Shown: positions 53,295-62,868 of the stretch, piece by piece
Numbering within the stretch: the first letter of the stretch is position 1
Layout of the letters: every line of letters starts with the position of its first letter
Source: Planctomycetota bacterium
Lineage (GTDB): Bacteria; Planctomycetota; Phycisphaerae; Sedimentisphaerales; Anaerobacaceae
Assembly: GCA_019456255.1 (NCBI GenBank)
Contig: VRUG01000001.1
Location: forward strand, 124,001-188,000
Length of the DNA: 64,000 bases
Direction: 5' to 3'
The notes under the pieces: generated by a model
Databases searched by the model: none
Told to the model about the DNA's origin: nothing
Seen by the model: only the letters and a program-made list of their open reading frames with translations
Made by a program: the position numbers and the translations under genes

Positions 53295-54392
53295 ATGGCA
53301 AAACAGGACTCTCCCAAAAAGGATCGCTTTCTCTCTATGCTAATCCGAAACAGGGAAGGGTTTCCATGGCATCTTTTTTCGTTTCTATTGCTGGTTTCCA
53401 TTTTGCCATATTTGGGGGCTGCAATTGACAAGAGTTTTTTTCTACCAGGGAAAGCGGTGGGGATTTTTGAACACTACGGAAATATATGTTTTACAATTGT
53501 GTGTCCCTTAATATTTATTTTTGGTACTCGAGGTATTCGTTGCTTCGATCAGTTTGTCCGCAATGTAAATACAAACCTTATAGAAGACAAATTCAAGAAA
53601 ACAATAAAATTAGAAGAGTTCTTGCAGACTAATTGGAATGCAAACCCATATATACTCCTGAAGTTTTTGCTCATTTTCAGTGGCTTCGTGTTTGCTACGG
53701 TAAATGCAATAAACACTCTTAGGCCAAGGGGTATCTGGGGCCACGATGTTTACGACTCAATAAGTTATGTCGGAGGCTATATTTCCCAGCGTATCTTTTT
53801 TTATGTATGGTGGGCATATATATTACCTGTTTTTATTTACTATTTGTTTGTAGTAGTGATAACATTGAACAGACTCTTTCGTATGGTAATTGACACAGAC
53901 TCACTTGATCTTCAGCCAATGCATCCGGATAATGCTGGAGGATTGGGAGAATTAGGAAGGATGGCCTTGAATTTTAATATTACCATATTGCTTACTATGG
54001 CCATTACGATAACACTGTATTATACCCATGGTCATAATACACCTCTTACGTGTGGCATCATCGTGCAATTCCTACTTCTTCCTGTAGTATTTTTTCTCCC
54101 ATTATTACAGGTACATAGGGCAATGAGGATTAAAAAAGAATCACTTCTTTTAGAAATCTCAAAGCATTACAAATGTGTAAGTGATGTCCTTGTACAAAAA
54201 ATTGCGAAAGATGACAAAGTTAAAGAAGAATACGAAGAAGAGTCTAATCTGAGAGCACTTTATAAATCACTTGAAGATATTCCAACATGGCCGTTTGATA
54301 CGCGAACTATCATGCAATTTACATCCACAATTCTTTTGCCGGCATTAATTTGGCTTATTAGAGGACTTAAAACTCTTCTGCAAAATACATGA
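53295..54392 (+). CDS. Uncharacterised membrane protein with HPDNAGGLGELG motif
   Basis: A 365-residue protein with about six predicted helices (near 25-45, 65-77, 118-140, 165-195, 228-245, 252-272) and a soluble C-terminal coiled region (280-325). Two motifs stand out: H210-P-D212 followed by NAGGLGELG between helices, and W332-P-F-D335-TRT near the C-terminus before a last hydrophobic segment. I have seen similar HPD-x-x-GGLG signatures in unnamed bacterial membrane proteins; function unknown. AGGAAGG precedes the ATG. It is more AT-rich than rimO, pgsA and dnaE around it, so it may have been acquired. Confidence 0.8.
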   Translation: MAKQDSPKKDRFLSMLIRNREGFPWHLFSFLLLVSILPYLGAAIDKSFFLPGKAVGIFEHYGNICFTIVCPLIFIFGTRGIRCFDQFVRNVNTNLIEDKFKKTIKLEEFLQTNWNANPYILLKFLLIFSGFVFATVNAINTLRPRGIWGHDVYDSISYVGGYISQRIFFYVWWAYILPVFIYYLFVVVITLNRLFRMVIDTDSLDLQPMHPDNAGGLGELGRMALNFNITILLTMAITITLYYTHGHNTPLTCGIIVQFLLLPVVFFLPLLQVHRAMRIKKESLLLEISKHYKCVSDVLVQKIAKDDKVKEEYEEESNLRALYKSLEDIPTWPFDTRTIMQFTSTILLPALIWLIRGLKTLLQNT

Positions 54393-54413
54393 TCTTGGAA
54401 GCAGGGTTGAAGA

Positions 54414-55574
54414 TTAATCTGTTTTTGTGAAAGCCTTGTCCCAATCCTTGAAAACAGGCTCCATTCCTTTTGTCCTAATCATCTGAGCAATTTGGGCTGG
54501 CGATCTATTGTCGTTGACCTGGAATTGTTTGATTGAGATTTTATCATCGGCATAGCCGCCGGGATTTGTTTTACTGCCGGCGCTTATTTTTGTGATGCCG
54601 AGTTTTATAAGATTATTTCTAATATCAGCTGGTTCTCGTGTTGAGAGCACCAAAGAGGCATCGGCAAAACAAAGTCTAAGGGCAATTATCATCTGCGTTA
54701 GACTCTTGGTATCAATTAAGTGCTCGAAGTTAGAACTTTCAACCTGGCTTGCAGGTCTTAGTCTCGGAAACGAAAATGAGATGCGGGACTTCCAGTATTT
54801 TTTCATAAGGTAATGGCCATGCCGGGCCAGGGCAAGAGTTTCAAGTCGCCAGTCAGCCAGACCCAAAAGGACGCCTATGCCGATTTCCCTCATGCCGGCA
54901 GCGGCAAAATTGTCCGGGCTTTGGAGGCGATTATCGAAATCAGCTTTACTGCCTGAGCGATGGTAGAGCCTGTACGCATCTCGATTATAGGTTTCCTGAT
55001 ATAATGTCACGCCCTCAATGCCTGCACAGAAAAGTTTTTTATATTCATCTTCCGTCATCTGATATATCTCTACCGATATCGAGCTAAACATTGGTTTTAA
55101 TTTTTTTGCAAGTTCGGTAAGATAGTCAACAGTAATAAAGTTTTTATCTTCACTGCTGACAAGCAGGACGTCGGAGAATCCATATTCAGCCAGCAGTTTT
55201 GCTTCTTCAATTGCCTGACTGATAGTTAATCTTTTTCTCTCGGTTTTATTTTGGGTATTAAAGCCGCAATAAAGACAACTGTTGGAGCAATAGCTCGATA
55301 GATACAACGGAGCGTAGAGTTTCATTGTCCTGCCGAATCTCTGGATGGTAAGACTTTGGGACATCTGTGCCATTTGTTCAAGATATGATTCCGCCGCTGG
55401 CGAGATAAGGGCGAGAAGTTTGTTTATGTTATAAGTGCCGGGCACCGAATCAAGGGCTCGCTTTACATCGGCTTTTGTTATCTGGTCGAGGCGGCGTTGC
55501 CAAAGACCGATGTCACCATCAAGGCCATTGCTGGCGAGTATATTTTTAATCGTATTGTTTTCTGTGCTAATCAT
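54414..55574 (-). CDS. thiH: 2-iminoacetate synthase
   Basis: A 386-residue radical SAM tyrosine lyase with [11 protein letters not shown], the CxxxCxxC cluster, after the [10 protein letters not shown] opening. It cleaves tyrosine to dehydroglycine for thiazole synthesis, the anaerobic-type route (aerobes often use ThiO). It overlaps thiG by eight bases and closes the TPP-controlled operon. Full length. Confidence 0.95.
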   Translation of the reverse strand: MISTENNTIKNILASNGLDGDIGLWQRRLDQITKADVKRALDSVPGTYNINKLLALISPAAESYLEQMAQMSQSLTIQRFGRTMKLYAPLYLSSYCSNSCLYCGFNTQNKTERKRLTISQAIEEAKLLAEYGFSDVLLVSSEDKNFITVDYLTELAKKLKPMFSSISVEIYQMTEDEYKKLFCAGIEGVTLYQETYNRDAYRLYHRSGSKADFDNRLQSPDNFAAAGMREIGIGVLLGLADWRLETLALARHGHYLMKKYWKSRISFSFPRLRPASQVESSNFEHLIDTKSLTQMIIALRLCFADASLVLSTREPADIRNNLIKLGITKISAGSKTNPGGYADDKISIKQFQVNDNRSPAQIAQMIRTKGMEPVFKDWDKAFTKTD

Positions 55575-56340
55575 TTCTTAAAAAACCGGTAAGGGGACTT
55601 GATGCGTTAGCTTGTTTGGATTGGGCTGCGGCACCGGCGAGGTATGCCAATCTTCCAGCTTGGACCGCTTTTTTAAACGCGATTGCCATTTGCACAGGTT
55701 CGGCGGCAATGGCGATGGCGGTGTTGACAAGGACGGCGTCAGCTCCGATTTCCATGGCCTCTGCAGCATGAGAGGGTAGGCCCAGCCCGGCATCGACGAC
55801 GACGGGGACATTAGCCTGTTCGATTATTATTTCCAAAGCAGCGCGGGTTTTCAAACCCTGGTTGGAACCGATCGGACTTGCAAGCGGCATGACGGTAGCG
55901 GTGCCGACGTCTTCGAGTTTTTTTGCGAGTATCGGGTCAGCGTTAATGTAAGGCAAAACGATGAAGCCTTCATTTACCAGAATTTCGGCGGCTTTTAATG
56001 TTTCAATCGGGTCGGGCAAAAGGTAGTAGGGGTCGGGAGTGACTTCGAGTTTTACCCATTTAATTCCAGTGGCAGCTCGCGCAAGTTTTGAAAGCCGCAC
56101 AGCTTCGTCGGCATCACGGGCGCCGGAGGTGTTCGGCAAAAGTAGATATTTGTCACGGTCTATGTGAGCGAGCATATCGTCGTCTGGGTTTTCGATATCG
56201 ACACGCCGCAAGGCGACGGTGACAATTTCACTGCCAGCAGCTTCGATAGCTTGAGACATTATCTGATTCGAGGCGAATTTTCCCGTACCAACAAGCAATC
56301 TTGAATCGAATTGCCTGTCAGCGATGCACAGCTTTTCCAT
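55567..56340 (-). CDS. thiG: Thiazole synthase
   Basis: A 257-residue ThiG: the opening [12 protein letters not shown], the [16 protein letters not shown] segment with the Schiff-base Lys region, and [20 protein letters not shown] with [12 protein letters not shown] (phosphate loop). It joins dehydroglycine, deoxyxylulose phosphate and ThiS thiocarboxylate. ATG 56340 lies four bases after thiS; the longer frame to 56481 would overlap thiS and is not ThiG-like. Confidence 0.96.
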   Translation of the reverse strand: MEKLCIADRQFDSRLLVGTGKFASNQIMSQAIEAAGSEIVTVALRRVDIENPDDDMLAHIDRDKYLLLPNTSGARDADEAVRLSKLARAATGIKWVKLEVTPDPYYLLPDPIETLKAAEILVNEGFIVLPYINADPILAKKLEDVGTATVMPLASPIGSNQGLKTRAALEIIIEQANVPVVVDAGLGLPSHAAEAMEIGADAVLVNTAIAIAAEPVQMAIAFKKAVQAGRLAYLAGAAAQSKQANASSPLTGFLRND

Positions 56341-56344
56341 CGAA

Positions 56345-56554
56345 TCAGCCTCCGCCCATGAAACGCACGAGTTCAATTTTCTGGCCGTTAGTGACTTTTG
56401 TTTTACCAAAATTGTCACACTCAACGATTCTGCCGTCAACTTCAGCGATAATGGTTTTTGATTCGACTTCCAATTGTTCAATCAAGTCAGCCAGCGTATC
56501 GGGAAGGGCGTCCGGGAATTGTTTTTCGTTGCCGTTTATTATTAGTGTTTCCAT
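56345..56554 (-). CDS. thiS: Sulfur carrier protein ThiS
   Basis: A 69-residue ubiquitin-like protein. [12 protein letters not shown] at the start and the C-terminal FMGGG with the Gly-Gly that is adenylated and thiocarboxylated are diagnostic. First gene of the thiSGH operon. A ThiF adenylating enzyme is not in the window. Confidence 0.93.
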   Translation of the reverse strand: METLIINGNEKQFPDALPDTLADLIEQLEVESKTIIAEVDGRIVECDNFGKTKVTNGQKIELVRFMGGG

Positions 56555-56572
56555 TTTCTTAGTTTACCCAAT

Positions 56573-56596
56573 AAAAAAAGCTCCTGCAAGAGGAGC
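56573..56596 (-). terminator. Riboswitch expression-platform terminator
   Basis: Minus strand: GCTCCT, loop CTTGC, AGGAGC, then seven T, located between the TPP aptamer and thiS. TPP binding should favour this stem and stop transcription. Confidence 0.8.
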
Positions 56597-56631
56597 GTTT
56601 CTAAAAATAAAGCCAAAACTTTATTTCAACT

Positions 56632-56716
56632 GCCTCCCTTACGCGGGTATTGGCCCGATCAGGTTCTTAGGGTCACCCCGATAACTCGGTGTTTCTCAGC
56701 ATTTAGCTCCCCTGGC
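56632..56716 (-). ncRNA. TPP riboswitch (THI box)
   Basis: The minus strand has the conserved aptamer elements in order: CAGGGGAGC, TGCTGAGA, a variable arm, ACCCTAAGAACCTGATC, then a GGGCCAATACCCGCGTAAGGGA segment close to the usual GG-x-TAATACC-x-GCG-AGGGA. It lies upstream of thiSGH and is followed by an intrinsic terminator, so it should switch the operon off when thiamine diphosphate is plentiful. Confidence 0.95.
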
Positions 56717-56737
56717 GAATCAATTACTGTAAGCGAC

Positions 56738-56766
56738 ATTATATTCTTAAGTCCGCAGCAAGACAA
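56738..56766 (-). promoter_or_regulatory. thiSGH promoter
   Basis: Minus strand: TTGTCT, 17 bases, TATAAT; predicted start near 56731, about 15 bases before the riboswitch. Confidence 0.6.
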
Positions 56767-56809
56767 GTTTTTTTCACGTCGGTTCAGAGCTTATCGAAAA
56801 GTTATATTC

Positions 56810-56838
56810 TTGACAGTAGGGGCCTTTGCGCCTATTAT
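56810..56838 (+). promoter_or_regulatory. dnaE promoter
   Basis: TTGACA, 17 bases, TATTAT; predicted start near 56845, about 33 bases before the dnaE ATG. Divergent from the thi promoter. Confidence 0.7.
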
Positions 56839-56877
56839 GATTTCGGCAGGAGCAATACTAAAGGGACCTCGTAAGAT

Positions 56878-59800
56878 ATGGCTAATAAAGGATTTACACA
56901 TCTTCATCTGCATAGTCAGTACTCACTGCTCGACGGTGCGATCGATTTTGATAAGCTTTTAAAGCGGTGCAAAGAGCTCGAAATGGATGCAGTGGCGGTT
57001 ACCGACCACGGCAATATGTTCGGGGCAATCGAATTCTATACCAAGGCGTTGCGGGCACACATAAAACCAATACTCGGTATCGAGGCTTATATAGCTCCGG
57101 GCAGTCGGCTCGACAAGCAGAAAACCAGTATCAGTAACGCGGCATTTCATGTAATTTTGTTGGCGGAAAATATTACCGGCTATCAAAATCTTTTAAAATT
57201 GACAAGTGCCGGTTACCTTGACGGGTTTTACTACAGGCCCAGAATTGATAAGGAGATATTAGCCGAATTTAACGAAGGTCTGATTTGCACTTCCGCCTGT
57301 ATCAAGGGCGAACTTACCGCGTTGATAGCTCGCGGCGACCACGACGGGGCGGTTGCGACAGCCGAAAGTTATCTGAAAATATTCGGACCAGAGAGATACT
57401 TCATCGAACTCCAAAAGCATGAAAATGATGACCCGCAGGTTTGCAAGGACCTGATTGACCTTGCTAACGAAATGGGTATCGGCCTTGTCGCGACCAATGA
57501 TGTGCATTTCCTCGGGGAAGACGATTATGACGCTCACAATTGCTTGTGCTGCATAAGTACCGGCAAACTGGCCAGCGACCCGAACAGAATGATATACCCC
57601 CGTGACATTTTCTTTAAAAGTTCCGAGCAGGTGCGTGCTGATTTTCCCGAATGCCCGCAAGCCTGCGATAATACATTAGCAATAGCCGAACGATGCAACG
57701 TTGAGCTTGATTTGAAGAAACGTCACGCGCCGGTTTTTAAACCTGAAGACGGTTCGACGCCGGAAGAATTTCTTACCAAGCTATGTTACGAAAAAGCCAA
57801 AGAGATTTACGGTGAAATTACCGAACCAATAAAGCAAAGGCTCGACAGGGAACTTGATGTTATAGAGTCGAAGGGCTTTGCAAGTTATTTTCTTATCGTA
57901 TGGGATTTTTGCGATTACGCGCATAGGAATAATATTCCCGTCGGTGCCCGTGGCAGCGGGGTCGGGACGATTGTCGGGTACTGCCTTGGCTTGTGCAACA
58001 TTGACCCGATTAAATACGATTTGCTTTTTGAGCGGTTTATGGACCCTGCCCGAAACGAGATGCCTGATATCGATATCGACATCTGCCAGGTCAGCAGGCC
58101 TAAGATAATTGAGTACGTTCGGCAAAAGTACGGCCATGTGGCACAGATAATAACATTCGGTACGATGAAAGCGCGAGCGGCAATTCGTGATGTCTGCAGG
58201 GTGCTTGATGTTCCTCTTTCCGAAGCAGACCGGCTTGCCAAGCTGATACCTGATTCGTTAGGCGTGACATTGGACAAGGCGCTAAAGGCCGAGCCACAAC
58301 TAAAAGACAGTTACGACAACGATGAGCGGATTCGAAAGGTAATTGATACCGCAAAGAAACTTGAAGGCCTCGCTCGTCACGCATCGGTTCACGCAGCCGG
58401 CGTTGTAGTTGCTGATGAGCCTTTGACGAATTTTATACCGCTGTACAAACCGGCAGGCAGCGATGACATCATTACTCAGTACGAAGGGCCAATGGTCGAG
58501 AAGGTCGGACTTTTGAAGATAGATTTTCTTGGCCTAAGGACGCTGAGCATTTTGGAACGTGCCAAGAAGCTGGTCAAAGATATTCACGGCAAGGATATTG
58601 ACCTTGAAAAAATTGACATTACCGACGCTAAGGTGTTTAAGCTTTTTGCAAACGGCAATACCAAAGGCGTCTTTCAGTTTGAATCCGGGGGTATGCAGGA
58701 TTTGCTGATGAAGATGGGTCCTGACCGGATAGAGGATTTGATAGCAGCCAACGCACTGTACAGGCCTGGGCCTATGGTACTTATACCAGATTACGTCGCC
58801 CGTAAGCACGGCGAAAAGTGGGAGCTTCCGCATCCGATTATGACCGAAATTCTCGATGAGACCTACGGGATTATGATATATCAGGAACAGGTGATGCGGA
58901 TTTGCAACCGACTCGGTGACATTCCTCTTCGCGAGGCTTATGTATTGATCAAGGCGATAAGCAAAAAGAAATCCAAAACTATCGCTAAAGAGAAGGAGCG
59001 TTTTGTCAGCGGTTGCGTTAGTAAAGGCTTAAGCAAACACCAGGCAGTAGAAATTTTCGAGCTTATCGAACGCTTCGCAGGTTACGGTTTCAATAAAAGT
59101 CACTCCACGCGGTATGCTTTTATCGCATACCAAACCGCGTATATGAAGGTTCACTGGCCCGTAGAATTTATGGCCGCAGTGCTGACGTACGAAAGAGATA
59201 ACACCGACAAGATTGTTGACTATATCGCCGAATGCAGAAAGATGGGTATTGAGGTTTTGGCGCCAGACATTAATGAAAGCGGTGTCGATTTTACGCCTAT
59301 CTACAAGGGACATGGTGACAAAAAGAAAGAGGTTGTTCGATTCGGCCTGGCAGCGGTTAAAGGCGTCGGTGCGAAAGCCGTCGAACAGATTATCGCAGCA
59401 CGTGAAAGGGTCGAAAAATTTGAAAGCCTGTTTCACTTCTGCGAAAATACGGATATGCGTGCCGCCAATAAGCAGGTTCTTGAAGCTTTGATAAAGGCGG
59501 GGGCATTCGACAAGCTGGGCGGTAACCGCGCACAGATGATAGCTGGACTTGAAAGGGCAATGCAGACCGGCTCATCGTTGCAAGCTGACAAAAGCAGCGG
59601 GCAGATGAATTTCTTTAGCAAGGGCGACGCAAAAGAGTATTCCAAAGATGCCGAAAAACTCCCGCAGGTCGCGCCCTGGCCCGAACAGCAGATGCTTGTA
59701 TTTGAAAAACAGGTACTCGGCTTTTATGTCACGAGCAATCCGCTGGGCAAATACGCTGAAACAATTAATATTTACTCGGATACGAACAGTTCACAGCTTG

Positions 59801-60327
59801 ACCAGTCACAGCAGGACAAGTTAGTTGTCGTCGGAGGTATGATTACAAAGATTCGATACCATGTCACTCAAAAGGGGCGTAATGCCGGTTCGAAAATGGC
59901 GGTACTTGTTCTTGAGGACCTGCAGGGTGAGATGGAAATTGTATTGTTCCCTGAATGTTTTAAAAAGTATTCTGATATAGCTGCAGAAGATAAGATTATT
60001 TTCGTCAAGGGCAAGGTCGACTGCAAGAGACAAAAGCCTAATATCTATGCCGAAGAACTAATAGAGATTAATGACGTGACGGAAAAACTGGCCGCTAAGG
60101 TAAAGATAAAACTCGATTCGAAGGACGTGACAAAAGAAAAAGTCGCATTAATAAAAAGTATCTGTCAAGACCACCGCGGCAAGAGCCCGGTATATGTCTC
60201 GGTGCAAACCGTACACGGCAACGTTCACGCGACAGCTGACAGGCGGTTATCGGTAAACCCTGATGTTGATTTCTGCAAGAAGATGAAGCAATTAGTGGGA
60301 GATGGGAATTTCCATTTAACCAAATAA
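56878..60327 (+). CDS. dnaE: DNA polymerase III alpha subunit
   Basis: A 1149-residue replicative polymerase. The PHP domain opens FTHLHLHSQYSLLDGA (metal-binding His pair), the palm has catalytic D397-x-D399-x-D401 in PDIDIDIC and GARGSGVGTIVGYCLG before it, RPGPM and YQEQVM follow, then a helix-hairpin-helix region (VRFGLAAVKGVGAKAVEQI) and a C-terminal OB fold (about 985-1060). The usual Phe after the third Asp is Ile here. It is the first gene of a replication set. Confidence 0.97.
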   Translation: MANKGFTHLHLHSQYSLLDGAIDFDKLLKRCKELEMDAVAVTDHGNMFGAIEFYTKALRAHIKPILGIEAYIAPGSRLDKQKTSISNAAFHVILLAENITGYQNLLKLTSAGYLDGFYYRPRIDKEILAEFNEGLICTSACIKGELTALIARGDHDGAVATAESYLKIFGPERYFIELQKHENDDPQVCKDLIDLANEMGIGLVATNDVHFLGEDDYDAHNCLCCISTGKLASDPNRMIYPRDIFFKSSEQVRADFPECPQACDNTLAIAERCNVELDLKKRHAPVFKPEDGSTPEEFLTKLCYEKAKEIYGEITEPIKQRLDRELDVIESKGFASYFLIVWDFCDYAHRNNIPVGARGSGVGTIVGYCLGLCNIDPIKYDLLFERFMDPARNEMPDIDIDICQVSRPKIIEYVRQKYGHVAQIITFGTMKARAAIRDVCRVLDVPLSEADRLAKLIPDSLGVTLDKALKAEPQLKDSYDNDERIRKVIDTAKKLEGLARHASVHAAGVVVADEPLTNFIPLYKPAGSDDIITQYEGPMVEKVGLLKIDFLGLRTLSILERAKKLVKDIHGKDIDLEKIDITDAKVFKLFANGNTKGVFQFESGGMQDLLMKMGPDRIEDLIAANALYRPGPMVLIPDYVARKHGEKWELPHPIMTEILDETYGIMIYQEQVMRICNRLGDIPLREAYVLIKAISKKKSKTIAKEKERFVSGCVSKGLSKHQAVEIFELIERFAGYGFNKSHSTRYAFIAYQTAYMKVHWPVEFMAAVLTYERDNTDKIVDYIAECRKMGIEVLAPDINESGVDFTPIYKGHGDKKKEVVRFGLAAVKGVGAKAVEQIIAARERVEKFESLFHFCENTDMRAANKQVLEALIKAGAFDKLGGNRAQMIAGLERAMQTGSSLQADKSSGQMNFFSKGDAKEYSKDAEKLPQVAPWPEQQMLVFEKQVLGFYVTSNPLGKYAETINIYSDTNSSQLDQSQQDKLVVVGGMITKIRYHVTQKGRNAGSKMAVLVLEDLQGEMEIVLFPECFKKYSDIAAEDKIIFVKGKVDCKRQKPNIYAEELIEINDVTEKLAAKVKIKLDSKDVTKEKVALIKSICQDHRGKSPVYVSVQTVHGNVHATADRRLSVNPDVDFCKKMKQLVGDGNFHLTK

Positions 60328-61101
60328 ATGACTGACATTAAAAAAACCCTGGAAATTCTCATATGCCGCTGGCCTGAAGTTGCGCTTTTAGCGGTTCTCA
60401 ATTCCTTTCTGCCCCTGTCGATGACGATGTTAATGCCTCAAGAGCAAAAAGCGGTAACGGGCTCTGCCCTTATAGCGGCTATTGTTTCGTTTGGTTTTGT
60501 AATTATATCTATTTTACTTTTCATGGGCTTTCTCCGGACGATTCACCTCGGAGGAGCTCGCCCCCAGCAGCCTATAACACTGCTAAAAACAGGCAAGCAT
60601 TTTTTCTGGCGTTACTTTTTTTTCAGCTTAATTTATTCGACTGTTATTTTGACTTTGTGGGCACTGACATTATCTCTCACCGAACCAGCAGCAGGAGAAG
60701 CTGTTGCGGTATGGAAGCAAAAAGGGCCTTTATTTTTAGCAAGTTTTGTTTTTATGAAATTTATTGTGCTGGTTATGCCTATTATAATTGTTGCCGACTG
60801 TTCGGTTTTAAATGCTTTCAAGGCTCTTAAGCGTTACAAATTATTAGAACAAAAACAACTGGTTTATCTGTACTGCGTCCAGGTTGCAGCAAGCTATATT
60901 CTGATATTTTTACCGGTTCAATCGGATACTGAGACATTTTTTTCCCAGGTTTTGGGAATTTTGCATCAGGCAATAATTTATCTCATATCGCTTGTGGTCT
61001 CTGTGACTGCGATAAGGTTTGTAGCTTCGGTCAATTTGGTGTATGATAGCGAGGCTTTAGAGCCATCAGAGACTGTAGAGGAAACAGATTTTGGCCAATA
61101 A
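60328..61101 (+). CDS. Membrane protein of unknown function
   Basis: A 257-residue hydrophobic protein with about six predicted helices and a short acidic C-terminus. The ATG directly follows the dnaE stop, and the stop overlaps the tmk start by 11 bases, so it is co-translated with replication genes. I recognise no family. A DUF4013-like or bacterial ABC-permease-like fold is possible but not supported by motifs. Confidence 0.75.
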   Translation: MTDIKKTLEILICRWPEVALLAVLNSFLPLSMTMLMPQEQKAVTGSALIAAIVSFGFVIISILLFMGFLRTIHLGGARPQQPITLLKTGKHFFWRYFFFSLIYSTVILTLWALTLSLTEPAAGEAVAVWKQKGPLFLASFVFMKFIVLVMPIIIVADCSVLNAFKALKRYKLLEQKQLVYLYCVQVAASYILIFLPVQSDTETFFSQVLGILHQAIIYLISLVVSVTAIRFVASVNLVYDSEALEPSETVEETDFGQ

Positions 61102-61714
61102 CTTAACAGGAAAATTCCTTGTACTGGACGGGCCCGACGGGTGCGGCAAAAGCAGCCAATGTGAACTTTTAGCTAAATGGCTTTCCGCGCAGGGGGTATC
61201 GGTAGAATGTTTCCGTGACCCGGGAACGACAGCGATAGGGGAAAAGATTCGCCAGATTCTATTGAGCGTTGAACATGAATCAATGAGTACGGCTGCTGAG
61301 TTATTGTTATACATGGCAGCGCGTGCCCAGCTTTGGAAAGAAGATATCAAACCGGCACTTTCGGAAAATAAATGTGTGCTGCTCGACAGATGGCTGTCGA
61401 GTACGTGCGCATATCAGGGACGCGCCGGCGGTTTCGGGATGGAAAAAATTATCCAGATCGCGGAAGATAGTCTCGAAAGGGCCTGGCCTGACTTGACTAT
61501 TATTCTGGATGTGGATGTAGAGACAACATCGAAAAGGCTCGGCGGTGAACTCGACCGAATGGAGGCAAAGGGGCAAAGCTATCACGAAAAGGTGCGGGAA
61601 GGTTTTCTGGGATTGGCAAAGCAAAGAGATGATGTTGTAGTTGTCGATGCAGGCCAAGACATCCAGGCTGTCGGCGAAAATATTATCGCAATCATAGAAA
61701 GTCATTTTAAATAG
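61091..61714 (+). CDS. tmk: Thymidylate kinase
   Basis: A 207-residue kinase with P-loop DGPDGCGKSSQ near residues 12-22, the FRDPGTTAIGEKIR segment (the DR/DP motif), and LLDRWLSSTCAYQG. It makes dTDP from dTMP. TTG start inside the membrane-protein gene. holB starts at the next base after its stop. Confidence 0.95.
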   Translation: MANNLTGKFLVLDGPDGCGKSSQCELLAKWLSAQGVSVECFRDPGTTAIGEKIRQILLSVEHESMSTAAELLLYMAARAQLWKEDIKPALSENKCVLLDRWLSSTCAYQGRAGGFGMEKIIQIAEDSLERAWPDLTIILDVDVETTSKRLGGELDRMEAKGQSYHEKVREGFLGLAKQRDDVVVVDAGQDIQAVGENIIAIIESHFK

Positions 61715-62827
61715 ATGAGTATTAAAGAAATATTTTGTCAGGACCGGGCGATAGGGATTTTGCAAAAGGCCTACGCTTTGGACAAGCAATCGCATGCGTA
61801 CATATTTGCCGGCCTTGACGGGGTGGGCAAATTCAAGACCGCACAACAATGGGCAAAAATATTGCTTTGCGAAAAACCCAAAACCAAAAAAGATTTCGCC
61901 GACAGTTGCGGCCAATGCGAATCGTGCAGACTCTTCGAAGCCGATTCACATCCCGATTTCCATCATATCTATAAGGAACTGCGGGAATTTACGAGAGACG
62001 GCAAGGGCAAGCTGGCACCAGTGGATTTAGCGATTGATGTTATTCGTGAGTTTTTGATAGAAAAGGTATCATCTAAACCGACAGTATCGAAGCGAAAAAT
62101 CTTTGTTATCAGTGAAGGTGAAAGGCTAAACGCATCTTCGCAAAACGCGATGCTAAAGTCGCTGGAAGAACCGCCCGAATACTGCACGATTATTTTGCTG
62201 TGCACCCGCCTGGAAAAACTTTTGCCGACTACCAAATCGAGATGCCAGACAATTCGATTCTCACCTATCGACGAAGATAAAATTATCGAGCAGTTAAAAG
62301 CAATGGGATTAGCTGACAACCAGACTAAATATTTCGGCAAATTCGCTCAGGGCAGTTTGGGCCAGGGATGTAAGCTGGCAGAACTTGAACTGGCCGGCGC
62401 GAAAATTTATGAAGCTAAAAGAGAATTGATAAAGACATTGGCCAGGTTCGAATACGCTGACGCGCTTGTGATTGGCGGGCAATTCCAAAGTCAAAGCAAG
62501 GTGATAGCGGGCATCTGGGCGGAAATTGAAAAGGATGTCAGCAAAACCGCTATAAGCAGGCGGGCAGCGAAACTCATTGTCCAAATTGTCATATCAGCCT
62601 TATACGACGCGATGAGGATTGATTTAATCGGGGGTGAAAAAATCATTAACTTCGACCAGACAGAGCAGATAAAAATCCTGGCCCGGCAATTCGACATCGA
62701 GCAATGTTCGGAAAAAATCGCCAATTGCTACCAAACAATGCGTTGGATTGAGTCGTCGGTGAACGAAAAGCTTATTTTTGAACAGCTATTGTTAAATTTG
62801 GGCACATCTGCTACAATGGGAGTTTAG
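61715..62827 (+). CDS. holB: DNA polymerase III delta-prime subunit
   Basis: A 370-residue clamp-loader subunit. The AAA+ domain opens QDRAIGILQKAY with HAYIFAGLDGVGKF in place of a canonical P-loop; a zinc-binding cysteine set lies in CGQCESCRLFEADSHPDF; ASSQNAMLKSLEEPPEYC and SRCQTIRF follow. It loads the sliding clamp. The order tmk-holB-yaaT is like that of Bacillus subtilis. Confidence 0.93.
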   Translation: MSIKEIFCQDRAIGILQKAYALDKQSHAYIFAGLDGVGKFKTAQQWAKILLCEKPKTKKDFADSCGQCESCRLFEADSHPDFHHIYKELREFTRDGKGKLAPVDLAIDVIREFLIEKVSSKPTVSKRKIFVISEGERLNASSQNAMLKSLEEPPEYCTIILLCTRLEKLLPTTKSRCQTIRFSPIDEDKIIEQLKAMGLADNQTKYFGKFAQGSLGQGCKLAELELAGAKIYEAKRELIKTLARFEYADALVIGGQFQSQSKVIAGIWAEIEKDVSKTAISRRAAKLIVQIVISALYDAMRIDLIGGEKIINFDQTEQIKILARQFDIEQCSEKIANCYQTMRWIESSVNEKLIFEQLLLNLGTSATMGV

Positions 62828-62868
62828 CGTAAATCAGGTTCAGCAACATAATTTTTTAGGTGATTTTG

